Of a DNA stretch of 64,000 nucleotides, positions 50,041 to 58,724 are shown piece after piece (positions within the stretch are counted from its first letter, which is position 1; each line of letters starts with the position of its first letter). The notes beneath the pieces are model-generated. The model ran no database searches and was not told the DNA's origin. It was given only the letters and a program-made list of their open reading frames with translations. The position numbers and the translations under genes were made by a program. The DNA comes from Rubrivivax sp. (GTDB taxonomy: Bacteria > Pseudomonadota > Gammaproteobacteria > Burkholderiales > Burkholderiaceae_C), in NCBI GenBank assembly GCA_022843905.1, contig JALHMT010000007.1, positions 62,001-126,000 on the forward strand, written 5' to 3'.

Positions 50041-50925
50041 ATGTCGGCCATGACGCCCCAGGGCACCACGCCCTACTACTACATCCCGTCGCCGTCACGT
50101 CACCCGGTGCTGTCGGCATTCGGCCTGTTCCTGGTCATCCTGGGCGCAGGTCAATGGGTGAACGGGTCCGGCTGGGGCGCCTACGTGCTGCTGGCCGGCA
50201 TGGCGGTGTGGCTGACGGTGCTGTTCCAGTGGTTCAGCGAAGCCATCCACGAAAGCGAGAGCGGCCTCTATTCCGACCGCATCGATGTCTCGTACCGCTG
50301 GAGCATGAGCTGGTTCATCTTCTCCGAGGTGATGTTCTTCGCCGCATTCTTCGGCGCCCTCTATTGGGCCCGCGTGCACTCGGTGCCGATGCTGGGCAAC
50401 CTGGACCACCAGATCCTCTGGCCCGACTTCAAGGCCATCTGGCCGAGCGAGGGGGGTGGTGTCACCGCGTCGCCTGCAGGCACCGTCGAGCCCTTCTCGA
50501 CCATCGGCCCGTGGCCGCTGCCGACCATCAATACCGCACTGCTGCTCACCTCGGGTGTGACGCTGACCATCGCCCACCATGCCCTCCTCGCCGGCAAGCG
50601 CAGCAAGACCATCGCCTGGATGTGGATCACCGTGGCTCTGGGCGCCATCTTCGTGGTCGTTCAGGCCTTCGAGTACGTTCACGCCTATCGTGATCTGAAC
50701 CTCAAGCTCAGCTCGGGCATCTTCGGCTCGACCTTCTTCCTGCTCACCGGCTTCCACGGCTTCCACGTCTTCGTCGGCATGCTGATGCTGATCTTCATCA
50801 CGCTGCGTCTGATGAAGGGCCACTTCAGCCCGGAGCGCCACTTCGGTTTCGAAGGCGCTGCCTGGTACTGGCATTTCGTGGACGTGGTCTGGCTCGGCTT
50901 GTACTTCCTGGTCTACTGGCTCTGA
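50041..50925 (+). CDS. coxC: Cytochrome c oxidase subunit III
   Basis: YYYIPSPSRHPVLSAFGLFLVILGAGQWVNG...SEVMFFAAFFGALYWAR...FLLTGFHGFHVFVGMLMLIFITLRLMKGHFSPERHFGFEGAAWYWHFVDVVWLGLYFLVYWL. Confidence 0.98.
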   Translation: MSAMTPQGTTPYYYIPSPSRHPVLSAFGLFLVILGAGQWVNGSGWGAYVLLAGMAVWLTVLFQWFSEAIHESESGLYSDRIDVSYRWSMSWFIFSEVMFFAAFFGALYWARVHSVPMLGNLDHQILWPDFKAIWPSEGGGVTASPAGTVEPFSTIGPWPLPTINTALLLTSGVTLTIAHHALLAGKRSKTIAWMWITVALGAIFVVVQAFEYVHAYRDLNLKLSSGIFGSTFFLLTGFHGFHVFVGMLMLIFITLRLMKGHFSPERHFGFEGAAWYWHFVDVVWLGLYFLVYWL

Positions 50926-50945
50926 CCGGGAAGCTCGCCCCCAGC

Positions 50946-50970
50946 GACGCCGCCTCGAGCGGCGTCTTTT
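50946..50970 (+). terminator. Rho-independent terminator after coxC
   Basis: GACGCCGC-ctcga-GCGGCGTC-TTTT, 8-bp perfect stem followed by T run. Confidence 0.85.
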
Positions 50971-51033
50971 CTTTGCGCTGGGCTGCGGCCCTGCGCTCCC
51001 GGGGGCCGAAGTCTCGGCGCAGGGTGCCGGCGT

Positions 51034-51255
51034 TCAGATGCCGACCGGGATTCCGGTCGGTCGCACCCAGCCCATCGCCCAGCTCAAGAGAATGAACAGG
51101 AACACCGCCACCGACAACGCCACCCGGATGGCGAGGGCACGTGCCATGCGCTGGTCGCGGCTGCCGGGCTCACGGCCCTTGCGCAGCATGAAGACGCCGG
51201 CACTGGCCAGCGCGCCGAGCACGGCGACCAGCATCAGGACGATGATGACTTTCAT
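51034..51255 (-). CDS. Twin transmembrane protein (DUF2909 type)
   Basis: MKVIIVLMLVAVLGALASAGVFMLRKGREPGSRDQRMARALAIRVALSVAVFLFILLSWAMGWV; two TM segments, antisense within the cox cluster. Confidence 0.8.
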   Translation of the reverse strand: MKVIIVLMLVAVLGALASAGVFMLRKGREPGSRDQRMARALAIRVALSVAVFLFILLSWAMGWVRPTGIPVGI

Positions 51256-51306
51256 GCCGGCAGTGTATGGCAGCCCCGCCTCTGCGTTGCCCGCAGGGCC
51301 GCCTCC

Positions 51307-52044
51307 ATGAAGGCCGAGCGCGTCGTCGTGCTGCTGGCTGCCGCGCTGGCTGCTGCAGGAACGGCGCGACTGGGCGTCTGGCAACTCGACCGCGCTGCGC
51401 AGAAGAACGCGATCCAGGCAGCGCTCGACTCCCGGCGCGACCTGCCACCCCTGCCGCTGAGCGAGCTGGCGCTCGATGCCGCAGCGGCTGCCGAACAGCA
51501 TCACCGTGCCATCGAGCTCAGCGGCCGCTGGATGTCGGACCAGACGATCTTCCTCGAGAACCGTCAGATGGACGGCCGGCCCGGCTTCTACGTCGTCACG
51601 CCCATGCTGCTGGCCGACGGCACGGCGGTGGTCGTGCAGAGAGGTTGGTCACCTCGCAACCTGCTGGACCGCACCGAGGTCATCGCGCCACCGCTTCCCG
51701 CGGGTGTGGTCGCGTTGCGCGGTCGCATCGCCCCGGCGCCCGGGCGGTTGTACGACTTCGAAGGGGCGGCCAGCGGGCCGATCCGGCAGAATCTCGACTA
51801 CACCGGGTTTTCCCGCGAGGTCGGCCGCTCGCTGCGGCCCCTGTCGGTGTTGCAGGAAGACGGCAGCGGGCCCCTGGCGACTGCATCCGATGGCCTGCTT
51901 CGGAACTGGCCGCGGCCGGCGGCCGATGTTCACAAGCACTACGGATACGCCTTCCAGTGGTTCGCGCTCAGCGCTCTCATCGTGGGTCTGTATGTCTGGT
52001 TCCAACTCGTCCGCCCCCGGCGGCAAGGCCGAAACGATGCCTGA
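51307..52044 (+). CDS. SURF1 family protein
   Basis: TARLGVWQLDRAAQKNAIQ...ELSGRWMSDQTIFLENRQMDGRPGFYVVTPMLLADGTAVVVQRGW...YGYAFQWFALSALIVGLYVWFQ. Confidence 0.93.
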   Translation: MKAERVVVLLAAALAAAGTARLGVWQLDRAAQKNAIQAALDSRRDLPPLPLSELALDAAAAAEQHHRAIELSGRWMSDQTIFLENRQMDGRPGFYVVTPMLLADGTAVVVQRGWSPRNLLDRTEVIAPPLPAGVVALRGRIAPAPGRLYDFEGAASGPIRQNLDYTGFSREVGRSLRPLSVLQEDGSGPLATASDGLLRNWPRPAADVHKHYGYAFQWFALSALIVGLYVWFQLVRPRRQGRNDA

Positions 52045-52699
52045 TCCCGTGAGCTTCACCGTCCACAACGTGGCCGCGCCCGATCTCGGAATGGACGCCA
52101 AGCGCACCCGCATCGGTCGCGTGAAGATGCTGCTGGTCCTGCTGTTCTGCGCAGCCCCGGTCATCGCCTCGTACCTGACCTACTTCGTCATCCGCCCGGA
52201 AGGCCGGTCCAACTACGGCACCCTGATCCAGCCCACGCGCTCGCTGCCGACCGTGCCCGCCACCGCCCTCGACGGCACGGCACTGGACCTGTCCACCCTG
52301 AAGGGTCAGTGGCTGCTCGTCGTGGTCGGACCCTCGAGCTGCGCCGAGGACTGCCAGAAGCGTCTGTACACCCAGCGCCAGTTGCGCGAGATGCTCGGGC
52401 GCGAGCGTCACCGCTTGGACAAGATCTGGCTCGTGACCGACAGCGGCCCCGTGGCGCCCGAGCTGCAGCAGGCCATCGCCGCGGTGGCGCCCCCGACCGT
52501 CGTGCGCCTGCCCAGGGAGGCGGTCGCGGCCTGGCTGCAGCCCGAGCCCGGTCACGCGCTGGAAGAACACCTGTACGTCGTCGACCCGATGGGCGAGTGG
52601 ATGATGCGCATGCCGGCGCAGCCCGAACCGGGTCGGGTCAAGCGCGACCTCGACCGCCTGTTGCGCGCGTCCGGCTTCTGGGACCAGGCAGGGCGCTGA
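52037..52699 (+). CDS. Membrane-anchored thioredoxin-fold/Sco-like protein of the cox cluster
   Basis: TM anchor [75 protein letters not shown] with CxxxC; overlaps the SURF1 3' end. Confidence 0.75.
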   Translation: MPDPVSFTVHNVAAPDLGMDAKRTRIGRVKMLLVLLFCAAPVIASYLTYFVIRPEGRSNYGTLIQPTRSLPTVPATALDGTALDLSTLKGQWLLVVVGPSSCAEDCQKRLYTQRQLREMLGRERHRLDKIWLVTDSGPVAPELQQAIAAVAPPTVVRLPREAVAAWLQPEPGHALEEHLYVVDPMGEWMMRMPAQPEPGRVKRDLDRLLRASGFWDQAGR

Positions 52700-52707
52700 C
52701 GCCGGCG

Positions 52708-53844
52708 ATGGACACGCCGCTCGTCGATCTTGCACCCATCGCGCGCCTGGCGATGATGGCGGCGCTCTTCGCGCTGCTGCCCTTGTCCTGGGTGTGGTTG
52801 CGCCGTCGCGGCGCCGACACGCGGGGCCGCCTGGCGGCCATCACGGCGCTGACGCTGTTCCTGACCTTCGATCTGGTGGTCTTCGGTTCCTTCACCCGGC
52901 TGTCGGACTCCGGGTTGGGCTGCCCGGACTGGCCCGGCTGTTATGGCAAGGCCAGCCCCCTGGGGGCGCATGCCGACATCCAGGCGGCGCAGACGGCCAT
53001 GCCGACCGGCCCGGTGACCTTCAGCAAAGCCTGGATCGAGATGATCCATCGCTATCTGGCGATGACCGTCGGTGTGCTGATCATGGTGATGGCGGCGGTG
53101 AGCTGGCTGGAGCGCCGGCGCCTGCCGCACTCCCCCTGGTGGGCCACGGCCACGCTGGTCTGGGTCATCGTGCAAGGGCTGTTCGGCAAGTACACCGTGA
53201 CGCTCAAGCTCTATCCCGCCGTCGTCACTCTGCACTTGCTGGGCGGGTTGTTGCTGTTGGCGATGCTGGCGATGCAGCACGAGGCCTTCCGCGACCGTGC
53301 CCTGTCGCTCGGAGCAGGCACCCGTCGCCTGGTGCTGGCGGCTCTGGCAGTCCTGGGCGTCCAGATCGCTCTCGGGGGCTGGGTCAGCACCAACTACGCT
53401 GTGCTGGCCTGTACCGACTTTCCGCTGTGCAACGGCCAGTGGCTGCCGCCGATGGACTTCGCCAACGGTTTCACCGTGCTGCGCGAACTCGGCCAGACCG
53501 CCAGCGGCAGCTATCTGCCCTTCGAGGCGCTGGTGGCGGTGCACATGGTGCACCGCTGGTTCGCCGTGGTCGCAGCAGCGGTGGTGATCTGGTTGGCGCT
53601 GCGTCTGCTGCGCGATACCGACGCTGGCGTGCGGCGTTACGGCTGGGGCCTCGTCGCCTTGTTGGTGGCTCAACTGGCCAGCGGTTTGTCCAACGTCGTG
53701 CTCGGATGGCCGCTGGCTGCGGCCCTGGCGCATTCGGCGGGCGCGGCCGCTTTCGTCCTGGTGCTCGCCTCGTTGCTGGCGCGCAGCGCCAGGCGCCGCA
53801 CCGTGCACAGTACCCGTCCCGGACGCGCGGCCTGGGCTGCCTAG
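52708..53844 (+). CDS. ctaA: Heme A synthase (COX15/CtaA)
   Basis: [26 protein letters not shown]...[21 protein letters not shown]...[28 protein letters not shown]...[10 protein letters not shown]. Confidence 0.96.
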   Translation: MDTPLVDLAPIARLAMMAALFALLPLSWVWLRRRGADTRGRLAAITALTLFLTFDLVVFGSFTRLSDSGLGCPDWPGCYGKASPLGAHADIQAAQTAMPTGPVTFSKAWIEMIHRYLAMTVGVLIMVMAAVSWLERRRLPHSPWWATATLVWVIVQGLFGKYTVTLKLYPAVVTLHLLGGLLLLAMLAMQHEAFRDRALSLGAGTRRLVLAALAVLGVQIALGGWVSTNYAVLACTDFPLCNGQWLPPMDFANGFTVLRELGQTASGSYLPFEALVAVHMVHRWFAVVAAAVVIWLALRLLRDTDAGVRRYGWGLVALLVAQLASGLSNVVLGWPLAAALAHSAGAAAFVLVLASLLARSARRRTVHSTRPGRAAWAA

Positions 53845-53852
53845 AATCGGCC

Positions 53853-54770
53853 ATGGCCCAGACCCTCACTGCCGCCGCACCCGCGCCCTCCCGCTGGGCG
53901 CAGTTCTACGCGCTGACGAAGCCGCGTGTCGTGCAGCTCATCGTCTTCTGCGCCCTCATCGGCATCCTGCTGGCGCAACCGGGCATGCCCGACCTGCTGC
54001 GCGCGGGCGCGGCCACCCTGGGCATCTGGCTGGTGGCCAGTGCCGCTGCGGCCTTCAACTGCCTGGTGGAGCAGCACATCGACGCCCGCATGGCGCGCAC
54101 CGCCTGGCGCCCCACGGCCAAGGGCCAGCTCAGCAACTCGCAGACGCTGCTGTTCTCCGGCGTGCTGTGCGCGCTGGGCAGTCTGGTGCTGTGGGTGTGG
54201 GTCAACCCGCTGACCATGTGGCTCACCTTCGCCACCTTCGTTGGCTACGCCATCATCTACACCGTGCTCCTGAAGCCGCGCACGCCCCAGAACATCGTCA
54301 TCGGAGGGGCCTCGGGTGCGATGCCGCCCGTGCTGGGCTGGGCGGCCATGACCGGCGACGTCGGTCCCGAGGCGATGATGCTGTGCCTGATCATCTTCCT
54401 GTGGACGCCGCCGCACTTCTGGGCGCTGGCGCTGTACCGCGCCGAGGACTACCGCAAGTCCGGCCTGCCCATGCTGCCCATCACGCACGGCCCCGAGTTC
54501 ACGAGGCTGCAGATCCTGCTCTACACGCTGGTGCTGTTCGCCGCCACCTTGCTGCCTTTCCTGTACGGCATGAGCGGCTGGATCTACCTGCTGGCGGCCC
54601 TGGTGCTGGGGGTGGGCTTCATCGTCTATGCCGTGCAACTCTGGCGCGAGTACAGCGACGCGCTGGCCCGCAAGACCTTCCGCTTCTCGATCTGGCACCT
54701 GTCGCTGCTGTTCGCCGCGCTGCTGGTCGACCACTACCTGACGCCATGGCTCAACATCCTCGTCGCCTGA
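53853..54770 (+). CDS. ctaB: Protoheme IX farnesyltransferase (heme O synthase, COX10/CtaB)
   Basis: [23 protein letters not shown]...[30 protein letters not shown]...[31 protein letters not shown]. Confidence 0.97.
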   Translation: MAQTLTAAAPAPSRWAQFYALTKPRVVQLIVFCALIGILLAQPGMPDLLRAGAATLGIWLVASAAAAFNCLVEQHIDARMARTAWRPTAKGQLSNSQTLLFSGVLCALGSLVLWVWVNPLTMWLTFATFVGYAIIYTVLLKPRTPQNIVIGGASGAMPPVLGWAAMTGDVGPEAMMLCLIIFLWTPPHFWALALYRAEDYRKSGLPMLPITHGPEFTRLQILLYTLVLFAATLLPFLYGMSGWIYLLAALVLGVGFIVYAVQLWREYSDALARKTFRFSIWHLSLLFAALLVDHYLTPWLNILVA

Positions 54771-55354
54771 TCCTCGCGCTGGCCGCCGCCGGCCTGCTGG
54801 CGGCATGCGACCGCCTGCCGGGGTCGGCTGCGCCCTCGTTCAAGGCGATCGACATCACCGGCGCCGACTATGCGCGTGAATTGAACCTGTCCGACGCCGA
54901 TGGCAAGCCGCGCTCGCTGGCCGAGTTCAAGGGCAAGGTGGTGCTGGTCTTCTTCGGCTTCACCCAGTGCCCCGATGTCTGCCCGACCACCATGCTCGAG
55001 CTGGCGGCGGTGAAGAAGTCGCTGGGCGCCGACGGCGACCGCGTGCAGGGACTGTTCGTGACGATCGACCCCGAACGCGACACCGCCGAGGTGCTCAAGG
55101 CGTATGTGGCCAGCTTCGGCCCCGATTTCGTCGGCCTGCGAGGCGACGCACAACAGACCCAGGCGGCGGCCAGGCACTTCAAGGTCTTCTACGCCAAGGT
55201 GCCGGGCAAGACCGAGGGCAGCTATTCGATGGACCACACGGCGGGCTCCTACGTCTTCGATGCCAAGGGCCGGGTGCGTCTGTTCACGCGTTATGGCACG
55301 GGCGCCGAGGCGCTGACACACGACCTCAAGCTGCTGCTGGCCGAGGCGGCCTGA
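54746..55354 (+). CDS. SCO1/SenC family copper chaperone lipoprotein
   Basis: Lipobox [36 protein letters not shown]...[23 protein letters not shown]; start overlaps the ctaB 3' end. Confidence 0.95.
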   Translation: MAQHPRRLILALAAAGLLAACDRLPGSAAPSFKAIDITGADYARELNLSDADGKPRSLAEFKGKVVLVFFGFTQCPDVCPTTMLELAAVKKSLGADGDRVQGLFVTIDPERDTAEVLKAYVASFGPDFVGLRGDAQQTQAAARHFKVFYAKVPGKTEGSYSMDHTAGSYVFDAKGRVRLFTRYGTGAEALTHDLKLLLAEAA

Positions 55355-55360
55355 AAGCAG

Positions 55361-55388
55361 ACGGCCCGCCGGGGGACCGGCGGGCCGT
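55361..55388. terminator. Strong hairpin between convergent SCO and rpoH genes
   Basis: ACGGCCCGCCGG-ggga-CCGGCGGGCCGT, perfect 12-bp stem with 4-nt loop; on the minus strand followed by CTGCTTTC. Confidence 0.7.
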
Positions 55389-55414
55389 CGGGGCCGAGCG
55401 TGCGGACGCGCGGG

Positions 55415-56338
55415 TCAGGCGGCGACTTCCAGCGTCTTGCGCATCTTCTTCATGGCCGCGACTTCGATCTGACGGATGCGCTCGGCGCTCACGCCGTACT
55501 CGGCCGCCAGCTGGTGCAGGGTCATGCCGCCCGAAGAATCGTCGTTCACCTTCAGCCAACGCTCCTCGACGACGCGGCGGCTGCGCTCGTCCAGCACGTT
55601 CAGCGCCTGCGCGATGCCGTCGCCCGACAGCCAGTCCCGGTGGCGCGCTTCCAGGGTGCGCGTCGGCTCGCTGGAGTCGTCGGCCAGGTAGGCGATGGGG
55701 GCGTAGGCTTCTTCGCCATCATCGTTCTGGGATTCCATCGCGATGTCGCCACCCGACAGCCGGGTTTCCATCTCGATCACTTCCTCGGGCTTGACGTTCA
55801 GCTCGCGCGCCACCGTGTTCACCTCGGCTGGCGTCAGCGTGCTGCGGTGCGTGTCGGCATCCAGCGCGTCTTCCTTCAGTCCCTGCTTCATCGAGCGCAG
55901 ATTGAAGAACAGCTTGCGCTGGGCCTTGGTGGTGGCCACCTTGACCATGCGCCAGTTCTTCAGGATGTACTCGTGGATTTCGGCGCGGATCCAGTGCAGG
56001 GCATAGCTGACCAGGCGCACGCCCTGTTCGGGGTCGAAGCGCTTGACCGCCTTCATCAGGCCCACGTTGCCTTCCTGGATCAGGTCGCCCTGCGGCAGAC
56101 CGTAGCCCAGGTACTGACGCGAGACAGACACCACAAGCCGCAGGTGCGACAGCACCAGGCGTCCGGCAGCTTCCAGGTCGCCCGTGCTCTGCAGCCGGCG
56201 CGCCAGCGAAACCTCTTCCGGCTGCGTCAGCATCGGAAGTCGGTTGACGGCGCTGATGTACGCGTCGAGGTTGCCCAGCGACGGCACCATGGCCCAGGGG
56301 TCACGGACGGACAGTGCGGTGACAGAAGTTGCGTTCAT
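55415..56338 (-). CDS. rpoH: RNA polymerase sigma factor RpoH (sigma-32)
   Basis: NRLPMLTQPEEVSLARRLQSTGDLEAAGRLVLSHLRLVVSVSRQYLGYGLPQGDLIQEGNVGLMKAVKRFDPEQGVRLVSYALHWIRAEIHEYILKNWRMVKVATTKAQRKLFFNLR. Confidence 0.98.
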   Translation of the reverse strand: MNATSVTALSVRDPWAMVPSLGNLDAYISAVNRLPMLTQPEEVSLARRLQSTGDLEAAGRLVLSHLRLVVSVSRQYLGYGLPQGDLIQEGNVGLMKAVKRFDPEQGVRLVSYALHWIRAEIHEYILKNWRMVKVATTKAQRKLFFNLRSMKQGLKEDALDADTHRSTLTPAEVNTVARELNVKPEEVIEMETRLSGGDIAMESQNDDGEEAYAPIAYLADDSSEPTRTLEARHRDWLSGDGIAQALNVLDERSRRVVEERWLKVNDDSSGGMTLHQLAAEYGVSAERIRQIEVAAMKKMRKTLEVAA

Positions 56339-56379
56339 GGCGTGTGTGATCCGTGCAATTCGCTGAGGTTCCACAAATA

Positions 56380-56406
56380 TTAGCACTCACCGGGCTCGAG
56401 TGCTAA
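56380..56406 (-). promoter_or_regulatory. CIRCE element (HrcA operator) upstream of rpoH
   Basis: TTAGCACTC-accgggctc-GAGTGCTAA, exact match to the CIRCE consensus TTAGCACTC-N9-GAGTGCTAA; about 41 nt upstream of the rpoH ATG. Confidence 0.95.
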
Positions 56407-56578
56407 AGAGGGTCCGAAGTTGAACGATGTGAGTGCGGGCTCTCGTCCGAAACTGCACGAAACGGAACGGCGGCGTGGCGGATTCCCTCCGTGACACGAG
56501 GGTCGCCGCGCCTCGGGCCGGCACCTTGGGCTGCCGGCTCAGCGAGACGGCCGTTGCTGTACCGGCCAGCCGCCCGGC

Positions 56579-57073
56579 TCAGCCCCGGGCGGGCGTCGTC
56601 GCGGGTGTCGGCGCCGTGCTGTTCGGCGCCTTCGTCACACGGACCCGGCTGCCGGTGGTGACGATGATCACCGCATCGCCCGGGGTGAGCGTCTCGCCGG
56701 CCTTGGCCTGCACGATGGACCGGCGCTCGCCGTTCTTCAGTTGCACCAGCAGCTCCACGGCTTCTTCCCGTGTGGCCGCCCGTTCGGTCGCGTTGCCGAT
56801 CACGCCGCCGACCACTGCGCCGAGCACCCCGACCACGGCCGCCTCCCGCCGTCCGCCTACCGAGGACCCGGCGATGCCGCCGACCAGCCCGCCGGTGACG
56901 CCCCCGATGCCGCTCTGCGAGCCGTCGACGACCACCGGACGGACCGACAGCACCACGCCGTCGATGACGGTGGACATGCGTTGGGCATCGCTGCGGCTGA
57001 TGACATCCGGGCTGGTGGTGGTGCAGGCGGCCAAGGTCAAGGCGATCGCCAGTGCGACGACGGTGCGGTTCAT
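56579..57073 (-). CDS. Glycine-zipper outer membrane lipoprotein (SlyB-like)
   Basis: Lipobox MNRTVVALAIALTLAACTTT; GGVTGGLVGGIAGSSVGGRREAAVVGVLGAVVGGVIGNATERAATREEAVELLVQLKNGERRSIVQ. Confidence 0.85.
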   Translation of the reverse strand: MNRTVVALAIALTLAACTTTSPDVISRSDAQRMSTVIDGVVLSVRPVVVDGSQSGIGGVTGGLVGGIAGSSVGGRREAAVVGVLGAVVGGVIGNATERAATREEAVELLVQLKNGERRSIVQAKAGETLTPGDAVIIVTTGSRVRVTKAPNSTAPTPATTPARG

Positions 57074-57212
57074 ATCGGGCTTTCGAAGCTGAGGTCGGTC
57101 CAACGCCGGGGCGCGGGCCGGCGTTGACGTCGGCTCGTTGGAGCTTGGAGGCCTTCGAGGCGTCTCGGGTTCCCCCATCGGCCGCTTCAAGGCCAGGGAC
57201 GGTTGATCGATC

Positions 57213-57770
57213 TCAACCGTGCAGGCGGCTGCTGCGGGGGACGGAGGCCAGCAGGAAATCCATCTGGTCGGCGAAGATGCGCCGGCCTCGCAGGATCATG
57301 TCCTCGTGCAGGTTGGGCACGTAGGGCAGGTACAGCAACGACATGCGCGCTTCTTCGGGAACGCGGTTGCCCTTGCGGCCGTTGCAGGCGCGGCAGGCGG
57401 TGATGCAGTTCATCCAGGTGTCGTGTCCGCCACGGGACACCGGCACGATGTGTTCCCGAGTCAATTCCTCGAAGTGGAAATGACCGCCACAGTAGGCACA
57501 GACGCTGCGGTCGCGCGCGAACAGCTTCGGATTGGTGAGCGCCGGCGCCTGGCGCCAGGCCCGTGTGGGCACGGCACCGCGCACTGCCACGATGGGATGC
57601 ACGGCGATGCGCGACTGAATGCCCGTGGTGCGCTGGATGCCGCCGCGCAGCACATGGAAGGCGTCACCCAGCGTCCAGGCCACGGCGTCGCTCGCATACA
57701 GGAGCGCCGCCTCCCGCGGCGAAATCCAAGCCTGGGGTCGACCGGACACATCGAGTTGCAGCACGTCCAT
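57213..57770 (-). CDS. HNH endonuclease
   Basis: CAYCGGHFHFEELTREHIVPVSRGGHDTWMNCITACRACNGRKGNRVPEEARM: HNH with two CxxC pairs. Confidence 0.93.
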   Translation of the reverse strand: MDVLQLDVSGRPQAWISPREAALLYASDAVAWTLGDAFHVLRGGIQRTTGIQSRIAVHPIVAVRGAVPTRAWRQAPALTNPKLFARDRSVCAYCGGHFHFEELTREHIVPVSRGGHDTWMNCITACRACNGRKGNRVPEEARMSLLYLPYVPNLHEDMILRGRRIFADQMDFLLASVPRSSRLHG

Positions 57771-58010
57771 GCCCGGAGAGTACCGAATCTGCCGTGATCG
57801 CTCAATGACAGGGGCCAATGCGTTGCGGATGTGGCGTGTTCGCGGCACGTTCAAAACGACTGACGGCGCGTTCGCGGCGGTGCGCCCATCTGCGCGGAAT
57901 CTCACGCTTCTAGGACCGATCCCCTAGAAATTCGGCCCGACTGCCGGCATGGAGACCCGGAAGGTCTGCAAAATAGCACGATCGTTCGTTTTGTTGGAGG
58001 CGCGCTGACC

Positions 58011-58697
58011 ATGCAGATCCCCCCGGGCCCGACGCGTCCCGTCATTGCCACGCAGCGTCTGCAAGGCAAGGGAGTGCAGACGCGCGCCGCGATCCTGGAC
58101 GCCGCACTCGGCCTGGCCTCGCACATGGGCCTGGAGGGCCTGTCCATCGGCGCCCTGGCCGAGGTCACGAACATGAGCAAGTCCGGCGTGTTCGCCCATT
58201 TCGGCTCGCGTGAAGAGCTGCAGATCTCCGTGATCCGCGAGTATCACGCGCGCTTCGAGGAAGAGGTCTTCTTCCCGGCGATGAAGGAGGCACGCGGCCT
58301 GCCGCGGCTGAACGCGCTGTTCGAGCGCTGGATCAGGCGTGTCTCGGTCGAGCTCGACTCCGGCTGCATCTACATCAGCGGCGCCGTCGAGTTCGACGAC
58401 CGCCCCGGCCCCGTTCGCGACGCACTCGCCGAGATGGTCCGGGCCTGGCACTCGGCGCTGCAGCGTGCCATCACGCTGGCGATCGACCGGGGCCATCTGC
58501 GCGAAGACACCGATCCGACGCAGATGCTGTTCGAGATCCACGGCCTGATCCTTGCCCTGCATCACGACGCACGCTTCCTTCGCAACCCCGGCGTGCTGGA
58601 CCGCGCACGCTCGGCCTTCACCCGCATCGTGCAGCACTACCAGGCGCCGGGCGCCGAGTCGCTGCGTCCGTCTCGCCAGCGCGCCGCGCGCGGCTGA
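58011..58697 (+). CDS. TetR/AcrR family transcriptional regulator (fatty-acid operon)
   Basis: KGVQTRAAILDAALGLASHMGLEGLSIGALAEVTNMSKSGVFAHFGSREELQISVIREYHARFEEEVF. Confidence 0.92.
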   Translation: MQIPPGPTRPVIATQRLQGKGVQTRAAILDAALGLASHMGLEGLSIGALAEVTNMSKSGVFAHFGSREELQISVIREYHARFEEEVFFPAMKEARGLPRLNALFERWIRRVSVELDSGCIYISGAVEFDDRPGPVRDALAEMVRAWHSALQRAITLAIDRGHLREDTDPTQMLFEIHGLILALHHDARFLRNPGVLDRARSAFTRIVQHYQAPGAESLRPSRQRAARG

Positions 58698-58724
58698 CCC
58701 TTTCCCCTTCCCCAGGAGCCTTCG

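Noticed and set aside
57971-57993. Operator for the second TetR regulator (AGCACGATCGTTCGTTTT)
   Set aside because: Only the central ACGATCGT (57978-57985) is a clean palindrome; extension is imperfect, so evidence is too weak to list as a feature
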